Shown one piece after another: positions 51,854-60,137 of a stretch of DNA of 64,000 nt (position 1 is its first letter; each line of letters begins with the position of its first letter). The notes beneath the pieces are model-generated. The model searched no databases. It was not told the DNA's origin and saw nothing but the letters and a program-made list of their open reading frames with translations. Source of the DNA: Glutamicibacter sp. B1 (GTDB lineage Bacteria > Actinomycetota > Actinomycetes > Actinomycetales > Micrococcaceae); NCBI RefSeq assembly GCF_039602135.1, contig NZ_CP125942.1, positions 1,798,001 to 1,862,000 of the forward strand, read 5' to 3'. A program made the position numbers and the translations under genes.

Positions 51854-53579
51854 TGTTCTCCTCCTGAGCCTTCGACGAAGCAGTGCCTGACCGTTTTGAT
51901 TGTTCGGCTTCTGCACGCCGACGCTCAGCGATAGTCATGCGCTTGGCAGCTTCACCAGAGGCCTTAGCGTTCTTCTTGCCTCGGTTTGCTTCCACGTTCT
52001 CACCGAATCGGCGAATCTGCCCGGCGCCCTTGTACAGAGGCTCAACGCCCAAGAGTGATGGGTCCAGACCCGAGAGACGGTGTCCGTCGGCGAAGAATTT
52101 GGTTCGGGCCAAAAGCACCAGGGTTGGGTGGGTCAGACCGTAAACCACAATAAGGTCGATGATTGCGGTCAAGCCCAAGGTGAATGCGAAGCCTCGCACG
52201 TTACCGACTGCAACGATATACAGCACGACGGCAGCCAAAAGGTTAACTGCCTTGGAAGCCAGGATGGTGCGCTTTGCGCGGCCCCAACCGATATCAACGG
52301 CGCTAGCCAAAGGCCGGCCTTCGCGAAGTTCGTCTCGAACACGTTCAAAGTAAACGATGAAGGAGTCTGCAATCAGACCGATGGCCACGATCAGACCTGC
52401 CACACCAGCTAGCGAAAGTCGGTAGTTCATTCCCCAGCCGAGCAAGACCAAGGCTAGGTAGGTGAGAATACCTGAAACCAGAAGTGATGCAATGGTCACC
52501 AGGCCGAGCGCGCGGTACTGGAACAGCGAGTAGATGAAGACGAGCCCCAGGCCGATGATGCCGGCAATCAAACCGGCGGTCAGCTGGTCAGCACCAAGGG
52601 TTGCCGATACCTGACGTTCTGATTGAATGTCGAAGCTGATTGGAAGTGCGCCGTACTTCAGCTGTTCAGCCAGTGCTTGGGAGCTTTCCTGCGTAAAGCC
52701 ACCTTGAATTTGAGGGCGGCCGTCAGAAATTACTGCGTTGGTCGTTGGGGCCGAAATGATCTGACCGTCAAGGACAATAGCGAACTGGTTTTGCGCGCCC
52801 TGAAGAGCAATCAAACGCTGAGTCGTATCAGCAAAGGTCTTGGTGCCCTGCTGGTTGAATTCAATGACTACAACCCATTCGCCAGTGACCGAACCGTTAA
52901 CTCCACGAGCCAACTGCGCGTATGCGTCAGAAATCTGGTCGCCCGGAATTTCCTGAGGGCCAAGGATGTACTTAACGCCAACCTTCGCATCACAGGAGAT
53001 CATTGGTTTGGCCGGATCCGCATTTTCACTGCTTTTTATGTCAGCTTTATTGGTGCAGTCGTAGGCTTCAAATTTCTTGTACAGATCCGCGGTGACCCAG
53101 TTGGTATCCGAAGCATTTTTCGGATCGCCATCCGGCTTAGGTAGATCAGCTTCGGCGGTGCGCTGGTCCTTTGGTGTCGCCTCGTAACTACCGGAAATAA
53201 GGACCGGACGGAATTCCATGGCTGCAGACGCCTGGATCAGCTCGCGGGTTGCTTGATCGGGGGTACCTGGCATGGATACGACGACGTTGCGACCGGACTG
53301 AGTGGTGACTTCCGATTCGGTAACACCATTACCGTTTACGCGCTGGCGGATAATCTTGACCGCTTGATCCAGTTGTTCCTGGTTGATCTGCTGATCACCC
53401 TGAACCCGTGGGGCCAGGATCATCTCGGTGCCGCCTTCAAGGTCGAGGGCCAGTTTTGGTCCCCACCCGGTTTTACCAGTCGTCGCACCAGCCACCAGCA
53501 CGCCGGTTGCGATGATGAAGACGATCAGCAACCATAGCAGCGCCTTACGCGCCTGCTTAACAGGTCTGATTGATGACAT
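51846..53579 (-). CDS. secD: protein translocase subunit SecD
   Basis: 577 residues: one N-terminal membrane helix ([20 protein letters not shown]), a large extracytoplasmic P1 region opening with [18 protein letters not shown], and five C-terminal helices containing [30 protein letters not shown]. A charged Lys/Arg/Glu-rich C-terminal tail (about 40 residues) extends beyond the last helix, longer than in many SecD proteins. It is overlapped by secF and preceded by yajC. Confidence 0.97.
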   Translation of the reverse strand: [577 protein letters not shown]

Positions 53580-53637
53580 CTAATGTGCTTTCTCGTGTTG
53601 GTGGCCGAAGATTTCAGCCACCGTTGCTACCCGAACC

Positions 53638-54045
53638 TTAGGAGTTACGCTCATCCTTGCCCTCGTCGTTCAGACGACGAAGGGATTCTTCTGGGGTTTC
53701 AGCAACATTATTGTTTTCCGCAACCTGCTGAGTCTCAGCAACTGCTGGCTCATTGTCAAGGAAGGTAGAAATCGCCTGGCGGTGCAGGGTCAAAACGACA
53801 CCGTTAGCCACCTCGACCTGTACACGATCCTCTGCGTCAACGCCCACGACGGTTCCGAAGATACCGGAGTTGGTCATGACCTTGGCACCTGGAACGGTGT
53901 TGGTCTTCAGCTTCTCCTGCTGCGCAGCCTGCTTCTTACGACCGCGGAACATCATGAAGATCAACACTGCGAAGAGTGCAACCATCAAAATGAGCGAAGG
54001 GTTGAAGCCACCGCCGGCGGCCTGAGCGATTACGAGGGAATTCAC
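53638..54045 (-). CDS. yajC: preprotein translocase subunit YajC
   Basis: About 135 residues from the GTG at 54045 (AGCAGGTAG upstream); a TTG at 54063 is less likely. A single transmembrane helix (LILMVALFAVLIFMMF) is followed by the basic RGRKKQAAQQEKL patch and the YajC domain (GAKVMTNSGIFGTVVGVDAEDRVQVEVANGVVL). The acidic Asn/Glu-rich tail is variable in the family. It is the first gene of yajC-secD-secF and follows the ruvB terminator. Confidence 0.93.
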   Translation of the reverse strand: MNSLVIAQAAGGGFNPSLILMVALFAVLIFMMFRGRKKQAAQQEKLKTNTVPGAKVMTNSGIFGTVVGVDAEDRVQVEVANGVVLTLHRQAISTFLDNEPAVAETQQVAENNNVAETPEESLRRLNDEGKDERNS

Positions 54046-54124
54046 GAATCTACCTGCTAACAAGTTGTTGCGATTTGATCAAAAGTTCTTGGATGCCGAT
54101 GGACTCAAAGCGAGTATTAACAGC

Positions 54125-54171
54125 AAAGACGCCCCACCTGACCCGTCAAAGGGTATAGGTCGGGCGTCTTT
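54125..54171 (-). terminator. terminator between ruvB and yajC
   Basis: AAAGACGCCC (54125-54134) pairs with GGGCGTCTTT (54162-54171), with further inner ACCT/AGGT and ACCC/GGGT pairs, about 60 nt past the ruvB stop. Confidence 0.75.
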
Positions 54172-54231
54172 AGTCTAATGGCTTACGGTGAACCGGCAGA
54201 CCATTTACGCGTGCAGTGAAGTAATGATTGC

Positions 54232-55281
54232 CTAATCCTCATCAGATTCATAGCTTTGGGCGTTGGCAAAAATGGCATCTTTCGGCATCGTTAGCCCTAA
54301 ATGCTCCCAAGCGCCGGGCATTGCGATGCGTCCACGCGGTGTGCGTCCCATTAGTCCTTCGCGAACCAAATATGGTTCAGCGACGGTTTCAACGGTTTCG
54401 GTTTCCTCACCAACGGCGATGGCCAGGGTCGATAAACCTACCGGTCCCCCACCGAATTTGGTGCATAGGGCTTCGAGCACGCCACGGTCCAAGCGGTCCA
54501 GTCCACGCGCGTCTACTTCATACATATCCAGCGCGGCCGCTGCAGCCTGATGATCAATTTCTTCTAACTTGTGCACCAGCGCCCAGTCGCGAACACGACG
54601 AAGCAGTCGGTTGGCAATACGAGGAGTTCCACGCGAGCGTCCAGCAATTTCCGTAAATGCTGCGGAAGTGACGCTGAGATCAAGCATCATGGCTGAGCGA
54701 CGCAGTACTAGTTCTAGCTCTTTGACTGCATAGAATTCGAGGTGACCAGTGAAACCGAAGCGGTCACGCAATGGGCCGGGCAATAAGCCAGCTCGAGTAG
54801 TTGCACCGACCAAGGTAAACGGTGGTAGCTCCAACGGGATAGCGGTAGCGCCTGCGCCCTTGCCGACAACAATGTCTACACGGAAGTCTTCCATCGCCAT
54901 GTAGAGCATTTCCTCGGCGGGACGAGACATGCGGTGAATTTCATCCAAGAACAAAACTTCGCCCTCGGTTAATGAGGAAAGAATTGCCGCCAGATCACCG
55001 GCGTGCTGAATGGCGGGGCCCGAAGAAATGCGTAGTGGCGCGTTCATCTCGGCGGCGATAATCATTGACAGCGTGGTTTTGCCCAGCCCTGGAGGGCCCG
55101 AGAGCAGGACGTGGTCGGCGGTACGTTCGCGAATCTTAGCTGCTTCAAGTACCAGCGACAGTTGTTGTCTGACCCTGGCCTGTCCGACAAAGTCGTCAAG
55201 GTTGCGAGGGCGTAGGGCAGCTTCGAGTACTCGCTCTTCTGGCTCACTGCCAGCGTTGGTTAACCCGGTGGAATCGTTCAT
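54232..55281 (-). CDS. ruvB: Holliday junction branch migration helicase RuvB
   Basis: A 349-residue AAA+ motor. [19 protein letters not shown] at the start, Walker A ([21 protein letters not shown]), Walker B ([13 protein letters not shown]), sensor [18 protein letters not shown] and the C-terminal winged helix with [19 protein letters not shown] are all present. It pumps DNA through RuvA-bound junctions. It follows ruvA by 24 nt. Confidence 0.98.
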   Translation of the reverse strand: MNDSTGLTNAGSEPEERVLEAALRPRNLDDFVGQARVRQQLSLVLEAAKIRERTADHVLLSGPPGLGKTTLSMIIAAEMNAPLRISSGPAIQHAGDLAAILSSLTEGEVLFLDEIHRMSRPAEEMLYMAMEDFRVDIVVGKGAGATAIPLELPPFTLVGATTRAGLLPGPLRDRFGFTGHLEFYAVKELELVLRRSAMMLDLSVTSAAFTEIAGRSRGTPRIANRLLRRVRDWALVHKLEEIDHQAAAAALDMYEVDARGLDRLDRGVLEALCTKFGGGPVGLSTLAIAVGEETETVETVAEPYLVREGLMGRTPRGRIAMPGAWEHLGLTMPKDAIFANAQSYESDED

Positions 55282-55305
55282 CGTGGTGATCCTCTCGAAG
55301 TCCGC

Positions 55306-55923
55306 TTAGGCTCGGGTACCGCTAGACATACTACGCAGGGCAGCACGCAAAATCTCTGCGACGTTACCACCCGAAACAGTTTCAGGATCACCCTTAGCCA
55401 AGGATTTAAGCGTGGTAGTCGCGTCTTTTTCGCTCCAGCCCAAGCCCGTAAGCGCTTCAATGACTTGCGGCTCCCAAACGCTCACGGTGCTCGCTCCGGC
55501 AACAGGTGTCACTGGTGCGCCGGTTGGTACAAGTTTGCCGTTCAATTCCAGCACGATACGACTCGCACCCTTGGGACCGATGCCTGAGACCTTGGTAAAG
55601 GCCGCGGTGTCTTTGGTGTTGGCTGCGATGCGAACTTCTTCAGGACTGTGCACAGCAAGGATGGCCAGTCCGGTGCGCGGGCCAATCCCTGAAACCGAAA
55701 TCAGGACCTCGAAGACGTCTCGCTCATCGGCGCTGGCGAATCCGAAGAGTGTCATGGAATCTTCACGGACCACCATGGAAGTGAAGACCGTCGTTTCACG
55801 ACCTACGTGCAGGGTGGAGAGGGTTCCGGGGGTGGCATTGACCAGCATGCCGAAGCCGTTGACATCAATTACCGCAGTATTCAGGGCCACCGCTTGAACG
55901 GTGCCGGTCAATGAGCTGATCAT
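55306..55923 (-). CDS. ruvA: Holliday junction binding protein RuvA
   Basis: A 205-residue protein. Domain I (MISSLTGTVQAVALNTAVIDVNGFG) is an OB fold, domain II has tandem helix-hairpin-helix motifs (LISVSGIGPRTGLAIL, KVSGIGPKGASRIVLEL), and domain III (LGWSEKDATTTLKSLAKG) contacts RuvB. The ATG has AAGGAGT upstream. The linker between II and III is short. A dyad and a partial SOS-like box lie in the 92-nt gap behind ruvC. Confidence 0.97.
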   Translation of the reverse strand: MISSLTGTVQAVALNTAVIDVNGFGMLVNATPGTLSTLHVGRETTVFTSMVVREDSMTLFGFASADERDVFEVLISVSGIGPRTGLAILAVHSPEEVRIAANTKDTAAFTKVSGIGPKGASRIVLELNGKLVPTGAPVTPVAGASTVSVWEPQVIEALTGLGWSEKDATTTLKSLAKGDPETVSGGNVAEILRAALRSMSSGTRA

Positions 55924-55933
55924 GCCACTCCTT

Positions 55934-55954
55934 GGGATATATGTTCGATCGAAC
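55934..55954 (-). promoter_or_regulatory. SOS-box-like sequence and palindrome upstream of ruvA
   Basis: The minus strand reads CGAACATATATCCC, which matches 11 of 14 positions of the Gram-positive LexA consensus CGAACRNRYGTTYG. It overlaps a perfect palindrome GTTCGATCGAAC (55943-55954). ruvA is a classical SOS gene, so LexA control is plausible, but the second half-site is poor. Confidence 0.3.
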
Positions 55955-56015
55955 CCAGTTTATCGAAGATACCTACGAATCGCGACGTGCGAGCAGGAAC
56001 GGTGGGTCGTGTTGC

Positions 56016-56615
56016 CTATCGGCGGACAGCTCTACGCTTGGCCGAAGCCTCGGCAGCGATCCACGCCTGCTGTGCGCCAGTCAACTGAGATGAACCGGAG
56101 GCTCCAGCTGCTGAAGCCGATGCATTGGACCCGGCCGCAGCCCCACGCCAACCATGCGCGATGGCCAAAGCCACCGCATCGGCCGCGTCGGCAGGTTTCG
56201 GTGGCTCATCGAGACGACAAATCTTGGCGACCATTTTGCCGATCGCCGCTTTGGTGGCCTGCCCGGAACCGGTCACTGCCGCCTTGACCTCGGTAGGCGT
56301 ATGCAACGCCACAGGAATGCCACGACGGGCAGCAGCGGTAATGACTACGCCGGTGACCTGTGCTGTACCAATAACGGTCGACACGTTAGCCGATGCGAAA
56401 ACCCGCTCCAGCGCCAAGACATCGGGCTTGTGCTGATCGAGCCAACTATCAATGGCGTTGGCGATCTTGAGTAATCGAGCGTCCAAGGGTGTGCCAGGCG
56501 GGGTGCCGGCAACGGTGACATCAATCAGCGATACTTGCCTATTTGCAGCGACGTCGACCACGGCCAGACCACAGCGGGTCAGTCCGGGGTCGACGCCAAC
56601 AACGCGAAGGGACAA
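56016..56615 (-). CDS. ruvC: crossover junction endodeoxyribonuclease RuvC
   Basis: A 199-residue resolvase that nicks Holliday junctions. Catalytic acids are in [37 protein letters not shown] and [15 protein letters not shown]. The C-terminal about 40 residues are Ala/Ser/Gly-rich and not conserved, making the protein somewhat longer than E. coli RuvC. It begins 3 nt after the yebC stop, so the pdxT-yebC-ruvC-ruvA-ruvB genes form one unit. Confidence 0.96.
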   Translation of the reverse strand: MSLRVVGVDPGLTRCGLAVVDVAANRQVSLIDVTVAGTPPGTPLDARLLKIANAIDSWLDQHKPDVLALERVFASANVSTVIGTAQVTGVVITAAARRGIPVALHTPTEVKAAVTGSGQATKAAIGKMVAKICRLDEPPKPADAADAVALAIAHGWRGAAAGSNASASAAGASGSSQLTGAQQAWIAAEASAKRRAVRR

Positions 56616-56618
56616 GCC

Positions 56619-57377
56619 TTACTGCTCTTCGTCCAGAGCTGCACGAACCTCGTCAGACAGGTCAGCGTTGGTGTAAACGTTCTGCACGTCGTCGAGTTCT
56701 TCCAAAGCGTCAAAGAGCTTGAGGAACTTGCGAGCACCCTCAACGTCCAGGTCCACCTTCATCGAAGGCAGGAATTCCATTTCATCGGATTCGTAGGCGA
56801 TTTCAGCCTCATCCAATGCTGCAGCCACGGCACGCAGATCCGATGGATCCGAAACGATGGCGAAGCTATCACCTTCGTCCAAGATTTCATCTGCACCAGC
56901 ATCCAGTACGGTCATCAGCAGATCGTCTTCGGTCAGATCGCCCTTTGGCAAACGAACAACGCCTTGGCGGTTGAACAGGTAAGCGACCGAACCTGGGTCA
57001 GCCACGGTTCCACCATTACGGGTGATGCCTACGCGAACCTCAGAAGCGGCACGGTTCTTGTTGTCGGTAAGGCACTCGATCAGCAGAGCAGAGCCCTGTG
57101 GGCCACGTGCTTCGTAAATGATTTCGGTGTAGTCGACAACTTCACCGGTCAGGCCCGCACCACGCTTGATAGCGCGGTCGATGTTGTTTACCGGCACGGA
57201 GTTCTTCTTGGCCTTGCTAACTGCAAGTTCCAGTGCTGGGTTGCCGGACAGGTCAGCGCCGCCGGCGCGGGCGGCAACTTCGATGCCCTTAATGAATTTT
57301 GCGAAGGCCTTGGCGCGCTTGGCGTCGATCGCAGCCTTCTTGTGCTTAGTGGTTGCCCATTTGGAGTGGCCTGACAT
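56619..57377 (-). CDS. YebC/PmpR family DNA-binding regulator
   Basis: A 252-residue protein with the typical three-domain layout: [37 protein letters not shown] at the start, [34 protein letters not shown] and [17 protein letters not shown] later. The family has been described as transcriptional regulators and as translation-linked factors; the role here is unspecified. It starts 3 nt after pdxT and 3 nt before ruvC. Confidence 0.95.
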   Translation of the reverse strand: MSGHSKWATTKHKKAAIDAKRAKAFAKFIKGIEVAARAGGADLSGNPALELAVSKAKKNSVPVNNIDRAIKRGAGLTGEVVDYTEIIYEARGPQGSALLIECLTDNKNRAASEVRVGITRNGGTVADPGSVAYLFNRQGVVRLPKGDLTEDDLLMTVLDAGADEILDEGDSFAIVSDPSDLRAVAAALDEAEIAYESDEMEFLPSMKVDLDVEGARKFLKLFDALEELDDVQNVYTNADLSDEVRAALDEEQ

Positions 57378-57380
57378 GCT

Positions 57381-57992
57381 TTAAGCGTCTCCTCGCGTGA
57401 GTTGGATGAAAAATTCGTGGATCGCTGTACTGCCGGTGACTTCCGGGTGAAAGCTCGTTGCCAACAAATTTCCCTGACGTACTGCAACAATTCTACCCTG
57501 TTCGCCGTCACCCTCTGCCGGAACCGTGCTGATCACTTGGACCCCGGAGCCTACTTGTACAGCTTCGGGCGCACGGATGAACACTGCCTCAAGGTTCTTC
57601 CCTAAGAAGTCCAACTGGTACTCGAACGAGTCAACCTGCCGACCGAAGGCGTTGCGTCGGACGGTCATATCAATGCCGCCGAAGCTTTGCTGAATTTCAC
57701 CGGAGCTAGAGACTGCAGGGTTTTCGATCCGGTCAGCGAGCATGATCATTCCCGCGCAGGAACCGTAGGCTGGCATACCGTCAGCAAGCCGCTGCTTGAT
57801 GGGTTCTGCCAGTAAATAATTGCGTGAGAGCCGATCAATAACCGAGGATTCTCCGCCCGGAATGACCAGTGCGTCGACCTGTGACAGGTCTTGTGGAGTT
57901 CGCACGGCGAGTGTTTCTTGTCCCAAGCGCTCGAAGGACGCGAGGTGTTCGCGGAAATCCCCTTGGAGGGCGAGGACGCCAATTTTTGGCAT
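57381..57992 (-). CDS. pdxT: pyridoxal 5'-phosphate synthase glutaminase subunit
   Basis: 203 residues from the ATG at 57992 (AAGGTC upstream; the longer frame to 58007 is rejected). Cys79 in YGSCAGMIMLADR is the nucleophile, with the IPGGESSVI loop before it and the closing His-Glu pair in SFHPEVTG. It supplies ammonia to PdxS for pyridoxal phosphate synthesis. The usual partner pdxS is not next to it; a hypothetical gene on the other strand stands there. An inverted repeat GGCGCA-GTA-TGCGCC (58024-58038) lies in its leader. Confidence 0.96.
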   Translation of the reverse strand: MPKIGVLALQGDFREHLASFERLGQETLAVRTPQDLSQVDALVIPGGESSVIDRLSRNYLLAEPIKQRLADGMPAYGSCAGMIMLADRIENPAVSSSGEIQQSFGGIDMTVRRNAFGRQVDSFEYQLDFLGKNLEAVFIRAPEAVQVGSGVQVISTVPAEGDGEQGRIVAVRQGNLLATSFHPEVTGSTAIHEFFIQLTRGDA

Positions 57993-58227
57993 GGGTATGA
58001 CCTTCATAGATTGCAGTGTTTTAGGCGCAGTATGCGCCGAATCAACGTTAGTACCGCCGGTCGTAGCAGTTTATTTTGTTGCTCGGTGTGTCGCAGTTTC
58101 CTCAGCGACAATTTTCGAGCTCCACAACAACTACAGCAGCTACGCGAAGATCCGATGGCGAAAGCCCACTCTTGAACCATCTCGCGCCTAAGCTGAGGGT
58201 AGAGAAACGTTAGGAAGGAAGTTGAGC

Positions 58228-58866
58228 ATGTTGCACGGGTACCAACGTCCACAAAACATCGTGACTGATTACTTCGATGATCAGGGCAAGCTCATCCCCT
58301 ACGGCAATCGTTTCGATGGTGATGATCCACCGGCCGAAAGCTACTCGGTGATTTCCCACCCGCAACGCTTCGCGCCCCTGCATGCGGTGGCAGATTCGCT
58401 GGTGAATTGGATGACCACCCGATTCAACGTCCGATGCTACGAAGATCCCGATTTGGCGGCCCAATATGAGATCCCGCTTGATGAGGTAGTCCGCTCGATC
58501 AGGCTCGTCCCCGAGGATTCACAGTGCGCGCCGGTTGGATTGGTTTTTACAAAGTTTCCGGGGCTGCATCTTCAGTTCGGCGCACTATTTACCTCCATTG
58601 CACCCAATTGTGGATGTGATGCCTGCGATGACTCTGTTCCTGATCTGTGCACTGCGCTTGAGGCACAGATCGACGCGGTAACATCTGGTGCTTTCGTAGA
58701 AATCCTAGACGTGGGTAAGAACCGTCTGACCCACCAGTTCAACGTTGAGGCAGCGGGCATGCTCGAACAATCCGTTGATCTCGATGACCTGTCATCCACC
58801 CAGCTGGCCAAAGCTCGCGCAATGATTCCTGCTGATGTATCTTGGGCTCCCTGGCCCTTACGCTAA
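58228..58866 (+). CDS. DUF6226-like protein
   Basis: A 212-residue soluble protein with no signal peptide or membrane segment. It looks like the DUF6226 family of actinobacteria: YGNRFDGDDPPAESYSVISHPQRFAPLHAVADSLVNWM near the start, a mixed alpha/beta core, a Cys-rich insertion APNCGCDACDDSVPDLC and a tail ending in PWPLR. Four closely spaced cysteines could bind a metal. No function is known. The ATG has GGAAGG about 9 nt upstream. It is divergent from pdxT and its stop is one base from the capA stop. Confidence 0.7.
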   Translation: MLHGYQRPQNIVTDYFDDQGKLIPYGNRFDGDDPPAESYSVISHPQRFAPLHAVADSLVNWMTTRFNVRCYEDPDLAAQYEIPLDEVVRSIRLVPEDSQCAPVGLVFTKFPGLHLQFGALFTSIAPNCGCDACDDSVPDLCTALEAQIDAVTSGAFVEILDVGKNRLTHQFNVEAAGMLEQSVDLDDLSSTQLAKARAMIPADVSWAPWPLR

Positions 58867-58867
58867 T

Positions 58868-60067
58868 TTAGTCCAGCGTCCATTCTTTCAGGCCATCGTC
58901 GAACGCTCCATACGCGTCAACTGTGGCCTTGGTTCGCGCTAGGGAAGCTTCTGCATCAGCTTCAGATAAACATTCCGACTTTTCAAAGACTTGGCACCAG
59001 AGCACCGGAGAATTTGAAAGTTGGTGAGGAACCCACTGAAGTTCGGAAACTTTCCAGTCCTCGGTCTTTTCATCCTGAGCAAAGGTAGCTTTCACACTGA
59101 TACCTTCGCGGTTCAAGATGGTCTTTGTCGCATGCTTGGCCACTGAGTTCCCTAGTCCATAGACGATCCAGGTTCCGTTGTGCTTCTCAATGGGCAAGAC
59201 TGAGTGGGTGTGGTGCATATAAACAAAGTCAAACACCCCGGACTCGGCTAGTTTTCGACCCAGCGCGCGCTGTTCTTCTGTTGGCCGAGTGGTGTATTCA
59301 GTCCCATCGTGGATGGCAGCGACAAGAATTTCGGCGCCATCTTTTTTGGCCGCTTTTCCACGTTGAATGAGCTTTTGCGCGTCCACACCGGTATCAACTT
59401 GCCAGTCGGTGGCGGCGCTCAGTCCGTTGAGCGAGAAGGTGCTGGTAATAACACCGAGCTTGACTCCATTAACCTCTATGATTGGCGGCTGCTGCTCTTC
59501 GGCTTTACTCCGGTAGGAGCCGGTGGCAAAAAGTCCTTGGTCTTCCATGGCGTCCAAGGTTCGGTTCACTCCACTGGTGCCAGCATCAACCGTGTGGTTG
59601 GTAGCCGTGGTGCAACCGTCATAGCCAATGGATTTCAGGTCGGAAAGGATTTGCGCGGGAACAGTGAAGCGCGGGTATCCAGAATATGGTGGTGTTCCGA
59701 TGGGTGTTTCCAGGTTACATAAGGCCACATCAGCATCTTGCGCATAAGGCTTGAGCCCAGCAAGCAGGGGTGAAAAATCGAAGTCCTTGCCGTTTCCCGA
59801 TGAGGAATTGGCCGCCTTCTGGGCTTCCTGAAGCAGTTGTGGATGTAGCAACACGTCGCCGGTAACCATCAAGGAGAACTCTTTCGGTTTCTCAGGTGCA
59901 CTGGATTCTGGTGCCGGGGTACTTGCTGCTTCTGGGCTGCTCGTTGGCGCGTTAGAAGAACCCGTGTGGTTGTTTGGTTCTACGTTTGCGGAGCAACCGG
60001 ACAGAAGAGCCGAACACAGTGCGCCGGCGATCAAAGAACGATAGGCAAGAACCAAACGTGAGTGCAT
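58868..60067 (-). CDS. CapA family lipoprotein
   Basis: A 399-residue exported lipoprotein. The N-terminal signal peptide ends in the lipobox LLSGC with the acylated Cys at residue 25. A Ser/Pro/Glu-rich linker follows, then a CapA metallophosphatase-like fold with SLMVTGDVLLHP, ALCNLETPIG, TTATNHTVDAGTSG and the closing YMHHTHSVLPIEKHNGTWIVYGLGN. CapA proteins take part in poly-gamma-glutamate production in Bacillus, but most actinobacterial members are uncharacterised and no capB or capC is seen here. It is tail-to-tail with the DUF6226 gene. Confidence 0.9.
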   Translation of the reverse strand: MHSRLVLAYRSLIAGALCSALLSGCSANVEPNNHTGSSNAPTSSPEAASTPAPESSAPEKPKEFSLMVTGDVLLHPQLLQEAQKAANSSSGNGKDFDFSPLLAGLKPYAQDADVALCNLETPIGTPPYSGYPRFTVPAQILSDLKSIGYDGCTTATNHTVDAGTSGVNRTLDAMEDQGLFATGSYRSKAEEQQPPIIEVNGVKLGVITSTFSLNGLSAATDWQVDTGVDAQKLIQRGKAAKKDGAEILVAAIHDGTEYTTRPTEEQRALGRKLAESGVFDFVYMHHTHSVLPIEKHNGTWIVYGLGNSVAKHATKTILNREGISVKATFAQDEKTEDWKVSELQWVPHQLSNSPVLWCQVFEKSECLSEADAEASLARTKATVDAYGAFDDGLKEWTLD

Positions 60068-60137
60068 TCTTAGACCCTATCTCAGCGGAGTATCTGGGGT
60101 GTTAATGCAAGCTAAATCACGTCTCCTATGAAAACCT

